A DNA stretch of 52,806 nucleotides from Desulfuromonadales bacterium (GCA_013349405.1 DUZS01000026.1:1-52806); one strand, 5' to 3'; shown: positions 26,287-35,002, counted from the first letter of the stretch. Notes: generated from the letters alone by a model not told the origin. Made by a program: numbers and translations.

Positions 26287-28473
26287 TTAATCAGTTCCGT
26301 TTTTTGGAATCAGAATTGAGTACCTCGTACCCCGCCCTGTTTTGCTCTGGCACATGATACGCCCGTCAATCTGCTTGACCAGTGCCGCAACGATGGTTAA
26401 TCCGAGGCCGACCTGCCCGGAACGGCCATTATCAGGTGCCGTCGTCCGGAACAGGTGCAGCATGACCTCGGCAGGCAGGCCGGGACCGGTATCGCTCATA
26501 CGGATCTCGATATAAAAGCGTCCATCCTGGTTAATGTTATCGTGCGTAGAGATGGCAAAATAGCCTCCTGCAGCAGTTGCTTCCGAGGCGTTTTTCCACA
26601 GATAATAAAGAATCTGCCTGATTCTGTCACGATCACAGGCCACGGCCGAAAGCCCGGCTTCAAGATTTTTCTCGACTTTAATGCCACGGCTGCTAAAAAG
26701 GGAGTCACCATGAAGCACGAACATCCCCTCTATCAGATTATTGATATCCAGGCCACCCACCACGGTTTTTTCATCGACACCATCACTTATCCGCCCGATA
26801 ATCTCCGTAACTCTGGAGATTTCCTCACCGATAATATCTATTTCATGCCATGTCGTGCCTTGATCCGGCACTCTTTTGCGCACAATTTCAAGATAGTTCT
26901 TCACTATGCCAAGAGGATTAGCCGCTTCATCAATAAGCGTGCGTGCGTGACGTGCAAAATTTTGCGTGAGTTTTGCCGTCACCGACTGTTCATACTCCTG
27001 CTTTTTTCGCCAATCTTCCAGGCTCGTTGCAGCCATTTCAGCAAAACGTGTCATCAAGCGCAGACTCTTTGTAAGCCGGGCGTAGCGAGAAGCGCTTGCG
27101 CCGTAAACCATGAGACCAATAGTCCCGGCGCGGTTTTTTAACGGAACGTACAGCAGCCCCTCACAGCGCAGTATACGTGCAATTTGTACGTCTGCCAGAG
27201 AGATGGGAGCCGAACAATCCAGCGCAAAAGTTGCTGCATGCGGTTTTTTTCCGAGAGCCACATCAACCGCCAGGCTTTGATCTGAATCAAGCATGATTTT
27301 GATCTGCTCCAGTAACACGGGCTGACCACTGAAACGGGCTCCTGACAATACCGTTTTTTCAGGCTGCAGCATGAGAAAGGCGAGCGGTCCCGGGCCGAAG
27401 AGGAGCCACGCCGCTTCACGTATGGAAAGGAGCATTTCGTCTTCGCTCTGTAACGATGCAAACAGTCGCTGCAGAGGCTGCAGCATGGCCAGATCGTGAA
27501 CTATCTCAGCCATCTGCATATACGCGGAGTTATTATTTTTCGAGGTGTGGCGCATAATCAGGGGGGAAATAGCAGACGCAAACGGAAAAGTCCTGGCGTC
27601 GCCGGCTTCAGTAATCCCCAAGGCTGCTGCACTCCGGGCAACACGGAGGGCACTGTACTGGAAAAGAGTAAAAACAGCCGTGGCGTTAACTCCCAACATT
27701 GCATGAACTGCAGTAAAATCGGCATCCTGTTCATGCTGGAGAGGGTCTGACTCTCTGTAGTGATGACAGATTTTATGAGCGGACCATATAATTTGGCTTA
27801 ACGTGTCGGCAGCCACGATTTCATCAGCAGCACTTTGATGGAACAGAACTGCATCCGCCATGAATGATGAAAAAGCCCATTTATCGATCAGCCATGCTCC
27901 AACTGCAGAGTGGTTGGTGCCGAGTTCCTTCATCTCTTGTGCTCGAAGAGCTGACTCGTCTGAACTTGCTGCCAGTAATAATCCGTAACGTTCTTTCATT
28001 CCCCCCAGCAACAGCAACTGACCTATATTGTGCAAAAGGCCGGCACAATAGGCTTCCTCGATATTTTGATATCTGATTTCAACCGCTATGGCCCGGGAAA
28101 CTTCAGCAACCCGTAAGGAATGCCCCCAGAAACCGCCAAAATCATATTCCTGATTGTCGCACGGCTGAGAGAACACATGTTGTATTACCAGACATGCTGC
28201 CATGAGACGTGTGAGACGTGTGCCGATTCCGGCCAGGCTGTGAGCCAGATCCTTTGACTCGCCTCTGCCCCTCAGTAACGCAGAATTGGCAACGGTGAGA
28301 ACCTGTGCCGTCAGAGCCGGATCCCGACCTGCAAGGGTCGTCAAATCGGCAATGGAGACGTTTTCATCATCAGCCATCTGCATAAAGCGCAATAGCGTCT
28401 GCGGCATGGTCGGAAGATGAATCGCTTCGATTGATTCAATAATTTTTTCTGGTATGGGCAACACGCATTGCAC
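26287..28473 (-). CDS. HDOD-GAF-histidine-kinase-like signalling protein lacking the phospho-accepting His
   Basis: The 728-residue soluble protein has an HDOD domain (about residues 15-215; LPTMPQTLLRFMQMADDENV, AGLLHNIGQLLLL), a GAF-like region (about 330-480), a HisKA-like helix and a HATPase domain (about 590-725) with LWKNASEATAAGG, DTGPGLP and QVGLGLTIVAAL. The expected HEA-N-NP motif reads LIDEAANPLGIVKNYLEI, with Asp515 in place of the catalytic His. ATP binding may persist but autophosphorylation at that position cannot. A -24/-12 promoter lies 49 bases upstream. It is divergent from a second HDOD gene. Its role is unknown; a decoy or allosteric kinase-like regulator is inference. 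Confidence 0.85.
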   Translation of the reverse strand: MQCVLPIPEKIIESIEAIHLPTMPQTLLRFMQMADDENVSIADLTTLAGRDPALTAQVLTVANSALLRGRGESKDLAHSLAGIGTRLTRLMAACLVIQHVFSQPCDNQEYDFGGFWGHSLRVAEVSRAIAVEIRYQNIEEAYCAGLLHNIGQLLLLGGMKERYGLLLAASSDESALRAQEMKELGTNHSAVGAWLIDKWAFSSFMADAVLFHQSAADEIVAADTLSQIIWSAHKICHHYRESDPLQHEQDADFTAVHAMLGVNATAVFTLFQYSALRVARSAAALGITEAGDARTFPFASAISPLIMRHTSKNNNSAYMQMAEIVHDLAMLQPLQRLFASLQSEDEMLLSIREAAWLLFGPGPLAFLMLQPEKTVLSGARFSGQPVLLEQIKIMLDSDQSLAVDVALGKKPHAATFALDCSAPISLADVQIARILRCEGLLYVPLKNRAGTIGLMVYGASASRYARLTKSLRLMTRFAEMAATSLEDWRKKQEYEQSVTAKLTQNFARHARTLIDEAANPLGIVKNYLEIVRKRVPDQGTTWHEIDIIGEEISRVTEIIGRISDGVDEKTVVGGLDINNLIEGMFVLHGDSLFSSRGIKVEKNLEAGLSAVACDRDRIRQILYYLWKNASEATAAGGYFAISTHDNINQDGRFYIEIRMSDTGPGLPAEVMLHLFRTTAPDNGRSGQVGLGLTIVAALVKQIDGRIMCQSKTGRGTRYSILIPKNGTD

Positions 28474-28521
28474 TCCTCTGCTTGCAGCTGAACCGTAGGT
28501 GGCTGGTGAGATTAATACGAG

Positions 28522-28538
28522 AGCAGCAATTGTGCCAA
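28522..28538 (-). promoter_or_regulatory. Sigma-54 (-24/-12) promoter of the HDOD kinase-like gene
   Basis: The minus strand reads TTGGCACAATTGCTGCT with a perfect -24 box, a GC at the correct -12 position, and the same 17-base span as the nif promoters. The start codon is 49 bases downstream. Confidence 0.65.
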
Positions 28539-28602
28539 TAAAAAAATGGTATTATTAGATTTAGTATAATATATTGACAAAAATTTATGCGGTAGGTGTA
28601 TT

Positions 28603-29916
28603 TTGCGAACCATGCACGGAAGTCTCACTCTTATTTCGCTCGTCGATCTCGTCCAGTGGGCTGGCAACAGCAAACGTTCCGGCACACTTGTACTCTCTTA
28701 TGACGGGCAGGACAAAAAACTTTATTTTCAGGATGGCAAGGTAACTTTTATCGGTTCGGAAAGCGAGAATGAACGGATTATTGACTTTCTGTTGCTTGAA
28801 TCAACGTTGAGTCAGCAGGAAATTCATGAAAAAAAATCCGTGTCTGATACGTTAGGACTACCATTTATCGGCTATTTAATAACGGAAAATATTATCAGTA
28901 AAGAAATTATGGAGAAAATAATCCTCCAGATTGCGCGTTCTGCCGTGACTGAAGTTATGAAATGGCCGTCCGGTGAATTTGAGTTTACCGACGAGCTTCC
29001 CGGCTTTGTACTGAATGGTCCGATAGAGCTTGATTCAACCCTGCTGCTCATGGAATCAGCCGTTACATTCGATGATTACCGCCTGGGTAATAGCGTAGAC
29101 ACACATCTCATTGCCGATGAACTTAAAAATAATATTATGAACGGCACTATAGACCTCCCGCCAATCCCGGATGTCATTCAGCAGATTCAAGACAGAATTG
29201 AAGATCCGTATGCATCTATCGAGAAGATTGTCGACTGCATCACAGACCAGATACTCGTTGCCAATATTCTCAGAATCTGTAATTCACCTCATTACCGGAC
29301 TACCACCACAATATATTCCATAAAAGAAGCCGTAGTGCATATCGGTCTCAAGTCTTTAATGAGTATCGTCGCCGTTCATGCGCTCAGCAGTTTCAGCCCT
29401 CAAAACGCTGATGAAGTCAGGAAGGTACTGAAACATAGCCTGGCCTGCGGGATAATTTCCCGTCAGATTGCCTATGACTTGCGCGGTAATTTTGAACAGG
29501 CGTTTATAAGCGGGCTGCTGCATGATATCGGCAAAACCATCATGCTTGGTATGCTGAACGATTATATGCTTTCACCCGAGCTTCGAGCCAGGGTAATAAA
29601 GGACTACCATACTGAAATTGGCTATTTGCTTGCGAAAAAGTGGAACTTTGGGGAGGATATACAGGAATGCATCCGCTATCACCATTCACCTGATAATGCG
29701 ACAATAAACAGAAGCCTGGTTGAAATAGTATCGACAGCTGACGCCATGGCTCATACCAGTGACCAACCGGGATCGCAAGGCGAGATTTTTCTCAGTATGG
29801 CGCAGTGCCGTGACTATTCCGACTCTCACGTCAATAGTGTTGAAATACACGAGGAAACTGCCCACAAACAGGTTGAAAAGGTTACCAATCAGTACAAAGA
29901 TGCCTGGGATTTTTAG
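28603..29916 (+). CDS. DUF4388 (PATAN)-HDOD protein
   Basis: In this 437-residue protein the N-terminal 150 residues are a DUF4388/PATAN-type domain (MHGSLTLISLVDLVQWAGNS, GTLVLSYDGQDKKLYFQDGK), a module of signalling proteins in Geobacter and relatives. An HDOD domain covers about residues 180-390 (LPPIPDVIQQIQDRIEDPYA, GLLHDIGKTIMLG). The TTG at 28603 has GGTAGG at good spacing; the ATG three codons later is the alternative. A TATAAT at 28565-28570 may be its -10 box. It is divergent from the HDOD kinase-like gene. HDOD proteins link second messengers, motility and regulation, and its target is unknown. Confidence 0.85.
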   Translation: MRTMHGSLTLISLVDLVQWAGNSKRSGTLVLSYDGQDKKLYFQDGKVTFIGSESENERIIDFLLLESTLSQQEIHEKKSVSDTLGLPFIGYLITENIISKEIMEKIILQIARSAVTEVMKWPSGEFEFTDELPGFVLNGPIELDSTLLLMESAVTFDDYRLGNSVDTHLIADELKNNIMNGTIDLPPIPDVIQQIQDRIEDPYASIEKIVDCITDQILVANILRICNSPHYRTTTTIYSIKEAVVHIGLKSLMSIVAVHALSSFSPQNADEVRKVLKHSLACGIISRQIAYDLRGNFEQAFISGLLHDIGKTIMLGMLNDYMLSPELRARVIKDYHTEIGYLLAKKWNFGEDIQECIRYHHSPDNATINRSLVEIVSTADAMAHTSDQPGSQGEIFLSMAQCRDYSDSHVNSVEIHEETAHKQVEKVTNQYKDAWDF

Positions 29917-30004
29917 CAGAAAAACGGAACTTCCATCGGAGAGAAGACGGGACTGCTTTTACTCGCGACCCGCCCATTAATCGACTTGACAGCTTCATTT
30001 CCGT

Positions 30005-30829
30005 TCACCCGCAACTCCCCATCGTTGCCAATCCATAGATTAATTCCGGCCGGTACACAGGTTTTGCGCCCGCATACATCAACAGATTGCTGCCGGCAAT
30101 CTTCATTCTTTTTCGATTAAGCATGCGGAGAGCCGCACGGTTCGAAGCGGGGGCGTCGATAATAACCTTTGTACCCCAAGCAACGTTTTCCAATGCGACA
30201 TCAAAAAGCCGTTCAGCACCACCGGACGCAAGCGCGGAAAACGGACCGAACTGCACGGAATCTCCGCACGGTTGCAGCGAGATAAAACCGGACTCATCAT
30301 GAAGCAGCCGCCCACGACCGGTGGTTACCGCCAACAGTCCACTCCTTCGATCACCCCAGGCACGGAAGTCCATATCGATTGCAGAAGAACCGAGCTCACT
30401 CCTGTCAAGAGAAAGGTCACCGGGCGCGTGTCGCTGCCGCCCCTCTCCAACCCAGCGGATGATTCTGTCAATATCCGTAAACCCATGTTTTTCATACAGC
30501 GGCGCTCCTGAAGACGAAGCGGTCAGCCAGAATGTAACGGCACCGGCACTCCGCAACGCTCCAAGGGCCGTAGTAAAAAGCGTTGCGCCGATTCCCCTCC
30601 CCCTCTGCTTCGGCGTGACGATGAGATTACCGATCCAGCCGCTCCGGTCATGACAGAGAGAGGTTACAAATCCGAGCGTTTCCCCGTTCTCCGAGCGTGC
30701 CGCAAAACATCCCTGAGGGAATGTTGACAACAGGAACGTAAACTCCCACAGCTCTGCCACCCAGTTTTCCTCCGCAGCCATCGCAAGAAAGGTGCCGATA
30801 TCGTCGCTGTGGAACGGCTCGATATTCAT
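30005..30829 (-). CDS. GNAT N-acetyltransferase coupled to nifB
   Basis: The 274-residue protein has a GNAT domain (about residues 1-125) with the acetyl-CoA loop IGNLIVTPKQRGRGIGATLF and YEKHGFTDIDRI, and a C-terminal domain (about 150-270) similar in layout to the YitH/HolE-type Acetyltransf_18 extension (IIDAPASNRAALRMLNRKRM). The ATG at 30829 overlaps the nifB stop as ATGA, so the two are translationally coupled. A longer frame upstream lies inside nifB and is not coding. The substrate is unknown; a nitrogenase-related role is inferred from the overlap only. Confidence 0.85.
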   Translation of the reverse strand: MNIEPFHSDDIGTFLAMAAEENWVAELWEFTFLLSTFPQGCFAARSENGETLGFVTSLCHDRSGWIGNLIVTPKQRGRGIGATLFTTALGALRSAGAVTFWLTASSSGAPLYEKHGFTDIDRIIRWVGEGRQRHAPGDLSLDRSELGSSAIDMDFRAWGDRRSGLLAVTTGRGRLLHDESGFISLQPCGDSVQFGPFSALASGGAERLFDVALENVAWGTKVIIDAPASNRAALRMLNRKRMKIAGSNLLMYAGAKPVYRPELIYGLATMGSCG

Positions 30830-31695
30830 GGTGCCGGACAGGCGGCCTCTGCTATCGTCACATTCAGATCCTGGCCGATGAGGCCGATGGCATCGGCACG
30901 GCACTGTTTGCAGTGTGCGAACTGGCCGATAATACCCTCGTTTGCCTTCCGGAGCGCTGCCACCCGCTCCTCGCTGGGGGGGATGATGTGTGCCAGCTCC
31001 GCCTGAGGGATGATCGGCATAATGTTCATGACGAAGGCACCCAGCGCCTTGACCCGTGCAGCGATCAACGGCAGCTGATCGTCGTTCACACCCGGTATCA
31101 GAACTGAATTCACCTTGATGGTCAGGCCGAGCTCTCCGGCCCGTTTGAGCCCTTCAAACTGATTGGCGATGAGGATTTTGGCCCCGTCAACACCGGTATA
31201 ATGTCTGCCGTGATACATAACATGGCGATAAATCTGGGCGCCGATTTCCGGGTCGACAGCGTTGATCGTCACGGTCAGACTGTGCAGCCCCATCTCATAG
31301 AGGCGATCGATCGATTCCGGCAGCAGCAGGCCGTTGGTGCTGAGGCAGAGCATCAGATGCGGGAATTCCTTTTTTACCATGGCAAAGGTTGCAAAGGTCT
31401 CCTCATTGGCCAACGGGTCACCGGGACCGGCAATGCCGACAACTTTGACAATCGGTCCGGCTATCGGACTGGCCATGACTTCCCTCACTTTTTCGATCGC
31501 TTCCTGAGGAGTCATAATGCGGCTGGTAACGCCGGGGCGCGATTCGTTGGCACAGTCATGTTTCCGCGAACAGTAGCCACATTTGATATTACATTGCGGT
31601 GCCACTGCCAGATGCATACGTCCATTCTTTTTGTGGTTTCCGCCAAAGCAGGGATGCCCCTGAATCCTGTCTTTCATTTCACATGCAGTTGCCAT
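30826..31695 (-). CDS. nifB: NifB, radical SAM FeMo-cofactor biosynthesis protein
   Basis: The 289-residue protein makes the carbide-containing 8Fe-9S-C NifB-co core. The radical SAM cysteines are in APQCNIKCGYCSRKHDC (about residues 32-48), with GIAGPGDPLAN and LSTNGLLLPESID following, and the C-terminal HCKQCRADAIGLIGQD motif. It is the short form without a NifX domain. AAGGAG precedes the ATG. A sigma-54 promoter and leader terminator lie upstream, and the stop overlaps the GNAT gene. Confidence 0.97.
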   Translation of the reverse strand: MATACEMKDRIQGHPCFGGNHKKNGRMHLAVAPQCNIKCGYCSRKHDCANESRPGVTSRIMTPQEAIEKVREVMASPIAGPIVKVVGIAGPGDPLANEETFATFAMVKKEFPHLMLCLSTNGLLLPESIDRLYEMGLHSLTVTINAVDPEIGAQIYRHVMYHGRHYTGVDGAKILIANQFEGLKRAGELGLTIKVNSVLIPGVNDDQLPLIAARVKALGAFVMNIMPIIPQAELAHIIPPSEERVAALRKANEGIIGQFAHCKQCRADAIGLIGQDLNVTIAEAACPAP

Positions 31696-31712
31696 GGGTA
31701 GCTCCTTTCAAA

Positions 31713-31747
31713 ATAAAAACGCCCACAGGAAAAATCCCCTCGGGCGT
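31713..31747 (-). terminator. Intrinsic terminator in the nifB leader
   Basis: On the minus strand ACGCCC (31742-31747) pairs with GGGCGT (31719-31724), followed by TTTTATTT. It lies between the -24/-12 promoter at 31772-31788 and the nifB ATG at 31695, the third instance of this arrangement in the window. Confidence 0.8.
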
Positions 31748-31771
31748 CGTTGCCGGTACTGAAAGAGTTAA

Positions 31772-31788
31772 AGCATAGAATGTGCCAA
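31772..31788 (-). promoter_or_regulatory. Sigma-54 (-24/-12) promoter of nifB
   Basis: The minus strand reads TTGGCACATTCTATGCT with exact RpoN spacing. Transcription would start near 31761, giving a leader of about 65 bases occupied largely by the terminator. Confidence 0.92.
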
Positions 31789-31799
31789 TTATAGTAACA

Positions 31800-32002
31800 G
31801 CACTACAAACCCTTTGAAACATGGAGCAACGGAGATAGAATCTAAAAAGTAACATCCCAAACAGCTCCTTTGTTAATCAGGTTCTGATGGCCTCCAAAAT
31901 TTTATTTGCATATTGTTTAATCACATCGCTGTCGGATTATAACTTGCATGTCAGATTTTCTCAGTTGCTTCGTTGCTCTGTGTTTCAATAAAAGGATTAT
32001 CA
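31800..32002. other. Intergenic region between the nifB promoter and draG
   Basis: This AT-rich 200-base stretch should contain activator sites for nifB (minus) and the promoter of draG (plus). I see no -24/-12 element on the plus strand and no clear sigma-70 promoter. Confidence 0.4.
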
Positions 32003-32908
32003 ATGTTCAACCAATACAACCTCGAAGAAATCCGCGATCGCGCCCGTGCCGCCTTCATCGGCATGGCAGTTGGTGACGCCCTCGGTGCTACAGTCGAGTT
32101 CATGACCGCTTCAGAGATTGCCTCAAAATACGGCACCTTCCGGGATATCATCGGGGGGGGGTGGCTGCGCCTGAAGCCTGGCCAGGTAACCGATGACACC
32201 GAAATGGCACTCTGCATCGCCCGGGCGATTATAAAAAACCAGGGGTGGTCGCTGGAAGCGGTAGCTGATAATTTTGCCGCGTGGCTCAAATCACGTCCGG
32301 TTGACTGCGGTGATACCTGCCGCAAGGGGATTCGCGCATACCTCCTGCATGGCCGTCTCGAAGCGCCGCCAAATGAATGGGATGCGGGCAACGGCGCCGC
32401 CATGCGTCTCCTGCCGGCGGCGCTCTTTTCACTCCCGGATGGCGAACTGCTCAAAAGATACGTGCTCGAACAGGCGCACATTACCCATAACAATCCGGTA
32501 TCGGACGCGGCTTGTCTGTGCCTTGGACAGCTTCTGCATATGGCGCTCTGCGGAGCTGAAAAAAGCCGCCTGCGCCGCCATGTTGACGCTCTTACTGCCC
32601 GGTTTCCCACGTTTCAATTTGAGCCGTACCGCGGGCTGGCGACCGGATATGTCGTCGATACCATGCAGACCGTGTTTCACTGGTTTTTCCGGGGTAAGAG
32701 TTTTGAGGAGTGCCTGGTCGGCACGGTCAATCAGGGAGCAGATGCCGACACAACCGGCGCCATCTGCGGAATGCTGGCCGGAGCGTATTACGGCATGGAT
32801 GCCATACCGAAGCGGTGGCTGAAAAAGATGGATAGCAAGGTAATTTCAGAGATTGAGATCGCTGTTGAACGGTTGATATCCGAGAGTCCCGTGGGGAGGA
32901 ATTATTGA
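32003..32908 (+). CDS. draG: DraG, dinitrogenase reductase-activating ADP-ribosylglycohydrolase
   Basis: This 301-residue ADP-ribosylhydrolase resembles DraG of Rhodospirillum closely: IGMAVGDALGATVEFMTASE (about residues 16-35), GGGWLRLKPGQVTDDTEMAL with the metal-binding TDDTE, WLKSRPVDCGDTCRKGIRAY, DAGNGAAMRLLPAAL, FEPYRGLATGYVVDTMQTVF and NQGADADTTGAICGMLAGAY. It removes ADP-ribose from the NifH Arg (Arg99 here) and so reactivates the enzyme. The ATG at 32003 has AAAGGA upstream. No draT is in the window. It lies divergently from nifB. Confidence 0.93.
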   Translation: MFNQYNLEEIRDRARAAFIGMAVGDALGATVEFMTASEIASKYGTFRDIIGGGWLRLKPGQVTDDTEMALCIARAIIKNQGWSLEAVADNFAAWLKSRPVDCGDTCRKGIRAYLLHGRLEAPPNEWDAGNGAAMRLLPAALFSLPDGELLKRYVLEQAHITHNNPVSDAACLCLGQLLHMALCGAEKSRLRRHVDALTARFPTFQFEPYRGLATGYVVDTMQTVFHWFFRGKSFEECLVGTVNQGADADTTGAICGMLAGAYYGMDAIPKRWLKKMDSKVISEIEIAVERLISESPVGRNY

Positions 32909-32924
32909 AAGGCAAAAGAAAAGC

Positions 32925-33040
32925 GGCCTCACGCAGAGAGCAGAGAGAACGCAGAGATACACAATAAAAATGTCCAAGGTTTTTTGTTAAACGAAAGCTC
33001 GTTGAATTAGACTTTCTCTGCGTCCTCTGCGTCCTCGCCT
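32925..33040. repeat. Inverted intergenic repeat of the CGCAGAG type
   Basis: The left arm near 32930-32958 (ACGCAGAGAGCAGAGAGAAC) and the right arm near 33012-33036 (TTTCTCTGCGTCCTCTGCGT) are imperfect inverted copies of an ACGCAGAG motif repeated within each arm. This is a widespread intergenic repeat type. It separates the ends of draG and the ANTAR gene and may act as a bidirectional terminator. Confidence 0.7.
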
Positions 33041-33074
33041 AAAGGCGCCTACTTCCGGCTGCGAGAAACAACTT

Positions 33075-33641
33075 TTATCCTTCTTTCAAAATACTATTCG
33101 CGACCTGCAGCAGTGTTTTCCGTTTATCCATCGCACTTTTCTGCATAATACGGTACGCTTCCGCCTCAGAAACGAGATTCTTCGTCATGAGAACACCTTT
33201 GGCTTTTTCGATAATCTTGCGGTTTTCGATAACTTCGCGCAGATCATCAATCTTCTCTTTGAGGTTTTCAACCTCTTCAACATGCTGCAGCGCAATTTCT
33301 ATGGCGGGGAGCAGATCCTGCTGGCGGAGAGGCTTGGTTAAAAAAGCGGCAATTCCACTTGATGCTGCACGTTTTACAGTCGCTCTGTCACAGGCACTTG
33401 TCAGGAGCATAATCGGGATTTTCAATTTTTTCTTGATCTCAACCGCGGCGGTTATACCATCCATACCCGGCATGGAAACATCGAGAATTGCCAGATCCGG
33501 AAAGCATGCCATCGCCAGTTCCACCGCTTTTGCGCCGTCTCCGCACTCTACGATTTCATCGAAGCCGAGATCAGCCAGCATGTTCATTAGATTCAAGCGG
33601 ATAAGTGGTTCATCATCACAAATAAGTATCGATTTACCCAT
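33075..33641 (-). CDS. REC-ANTAR response regulator, GnfR-like antiterminator
   Basis: The 188-residue protein has a receiver domain (about 3-120; ILICDDEPLIRLNLMNMLAD, phospho-acceptor Asp in LAILDVSMPGMDG, Thr/Ser in MLLTSA, Lys in FLTKPL), a coiled-coil linker (VEEVENLKEKIDDLREVIEN) and an ANTAR RNA-binding domain (about 130-185; IIEKAKGVLMTKNLVSEAEA). ANTAR proteins bind paired hairpins in leader RNA and prevent termination. In Geobacter sulfurreducens the ANTAR regulator GnfR controls nif genes this way. The position beside draG and nifB, and the terminators in the nifH, nifE and nifB leaders, support the same role here. The cognate kinase is not in the window. The start at 33641 follows GGGGG. 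Confidence 0.9.
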   Translation of the reverse strand: MGKSILICDDEPLIRLNLMNMLADLGFDEIVECGDGAKAVELAMACFPDLAILDVSMPGMDGITAAVEIKKKLKIPIMLLTSACDRATVKRAASSGIAAFLTKPLRQQDLLPAIEIALQHVEEVENLKEKIDDLREVIENRKIIEKAKGVLMTKNLVSEAEAYRIMQKSAMDKRKTLLQVANSILKEG

Positions 33642-33796
33642 GGTTGTTTCCCCCTGTACAGAGGGACTATGCAAGAGGTATGACAAAACCGGACGTGTCT
33701 TCGTTTATTTCAATTTCGAGTTCCAATAGCAATAACATCCGTAAATGGAGTATATAGTGAACCTGCACCATTCATGCGGCAGGAGGAGCAACCACC

Positions 33797-35002
33797 ATGA
33801 GCCTTGAATCCATAGGGAAATTAAAAATAGACAAGATAAATTTCCAGCGCAGCAGCGGCGGCAGAAAACGCTGGATCATCATTACGGCAACGCTGCTGCC
33901 CGTGATTATCGCCGCAGCCTGGGGCCTTGAACGGAGAGGCGTCGCTATTGAAACGGCGACGGTCTCCCAGATATATCCAACGCAAGCATTCACCCTGCTG
34001 AATGCAAGCGGCTACGTCGTCGCCCAGCGCAAGGCGGCGGTAGCTGCAAAAATAACCGGACGACTTGAGTGGATCGGCGTCATGGAAGGAAACCGCGTCA
34101 GCAGCGGGCAGATTATCGCCCGACTGGAGAATCGCGACAGCGATGCCGTCGTCAACCAGGGAATAGCCGCTGTTCAGAATGCCGGGGCTACTGTTGACCA
34201 GGCACGGGCCGAGCTTGATGATGCGAAGCTAGCGTATGAACGGCTGAAGGAGTTGAGCGGCCAGGGGATAGTTTCCCGTGCTGACTTTGACAGCGCCGAA
34301 TCGCGCTTCAAGCGGAGCAAAGCTGCCGTTGCCGCAGCCGAAGCGGCGGTACGCGTTGCGGAGTCATCGCTGCAGGGAGCGCGGGTATCCTATGACTACT
34401 CACTGATACGCGCTCCTTTTGATGCGGTCGTCCTGACCAAAAATGCCGATGTCGGAGACATCATCACCCCGCTCGGCGCAGCCGCCAATGCCAAGGCCGC
34501 CGTAGTAACCATCGCCGACCTCGCCTCTTTGCAGGTTGAGGCGGATGTCTCCGAATCAAACCTGGAAAAGATCAAGACCGGTCAGCCATGTGAGATTACC
34601 CTCGATGCCCTGCCGCACTCCCGCTTCAGAGGGGTCTTGCAGACCATTGTGCCGACCGCCGACCGGACAAAGGCATCTGTTATGGTGAAGGTTCGCTTCC
34701 TGGAGAGTGACAGCCGCATTCTCCCCGAGATGAGCGCCAAGGTGGCTATCCTCTCCCGCCCGGCAACTGCTGTTGATCAACAGGCAAAAACCGTGGTCAA
34801 CCCTGCGGCACTGATCAAGGCAAACGGCAGGGATGCGGTTTACCTGCTTGACAAAGATCATGTCCGGACTGTACCGGTAACGCTCGGCGCACGCTTTGGC
34901 GATCAGGTTGAGATCAGCGGGGTCAAAGCAGGTGACAAGGTGGCCCTGCGCCCCCTGGACAAGTTGAAGGACGGTAAAAATATCAGCGTGGCGGACAAAT
35001 AG
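33797..35002 (+). CDS. HlyD/MacA-type periplasmic adaptor of an ABC exporter
   Basis: The 401-residue membrane-fusion protein is anchored by an N-terminal helix (about residues 27-47; WIIITATLLPVIIAAAWGLE). It has a lipoyl-like half (AAKITGRLEWIGVMEGNRVS), an alpha hairpin (about 110-190), and a beta-barrel domain (VQVEADVSESNLEKIKTGQP). AGGAGG precedes the ATG. Its stop is directly followed by the ATPase ATG. It links the inner-membrane ABC permeases to the outer membrane or periplasm. The substrate is unknown. Confidence 0.88.
   Translation: MSLESIGKLKIDKINFQRSSGGRKRWIIITATLLPVIIAAAWGLERRGVAIETATVSQIYPTQAFTLLNASGYVVAQRKAAVAAKITGRLEWIGVMEGNRVSSGQIIARLENRDSDAVVNQGIAAVQNAGATVDQARAELDDAKLAYERLKELSGQGIVSRADFDSAESRFKRSKAAVAAAEAAVRVAESSLQGARVSYDYSLIRAPFDAVVLTKNADVGDIITPLGAAANAKAAVVTIADLASLQVEADVSESNLEKIKTGQPCEITLDALPHSRFRGVLQTIVPTADRTKASVMVKVRFLESDSRILPEMSAKVAILSRPATAVDQQAKTVVNPAALIKANGRDAVYLLDKDHVRTVPVTLGARFGDQVEISGVKAGDKVALRPLDKLKDGKNISVADK

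Noticed and set aside
32911-33060. CRISPR-like repeats near draG
   Set aside because: The repeated CGCAGAG units are short, inverted and unspaced. There are no regular direct repeats with spacers.
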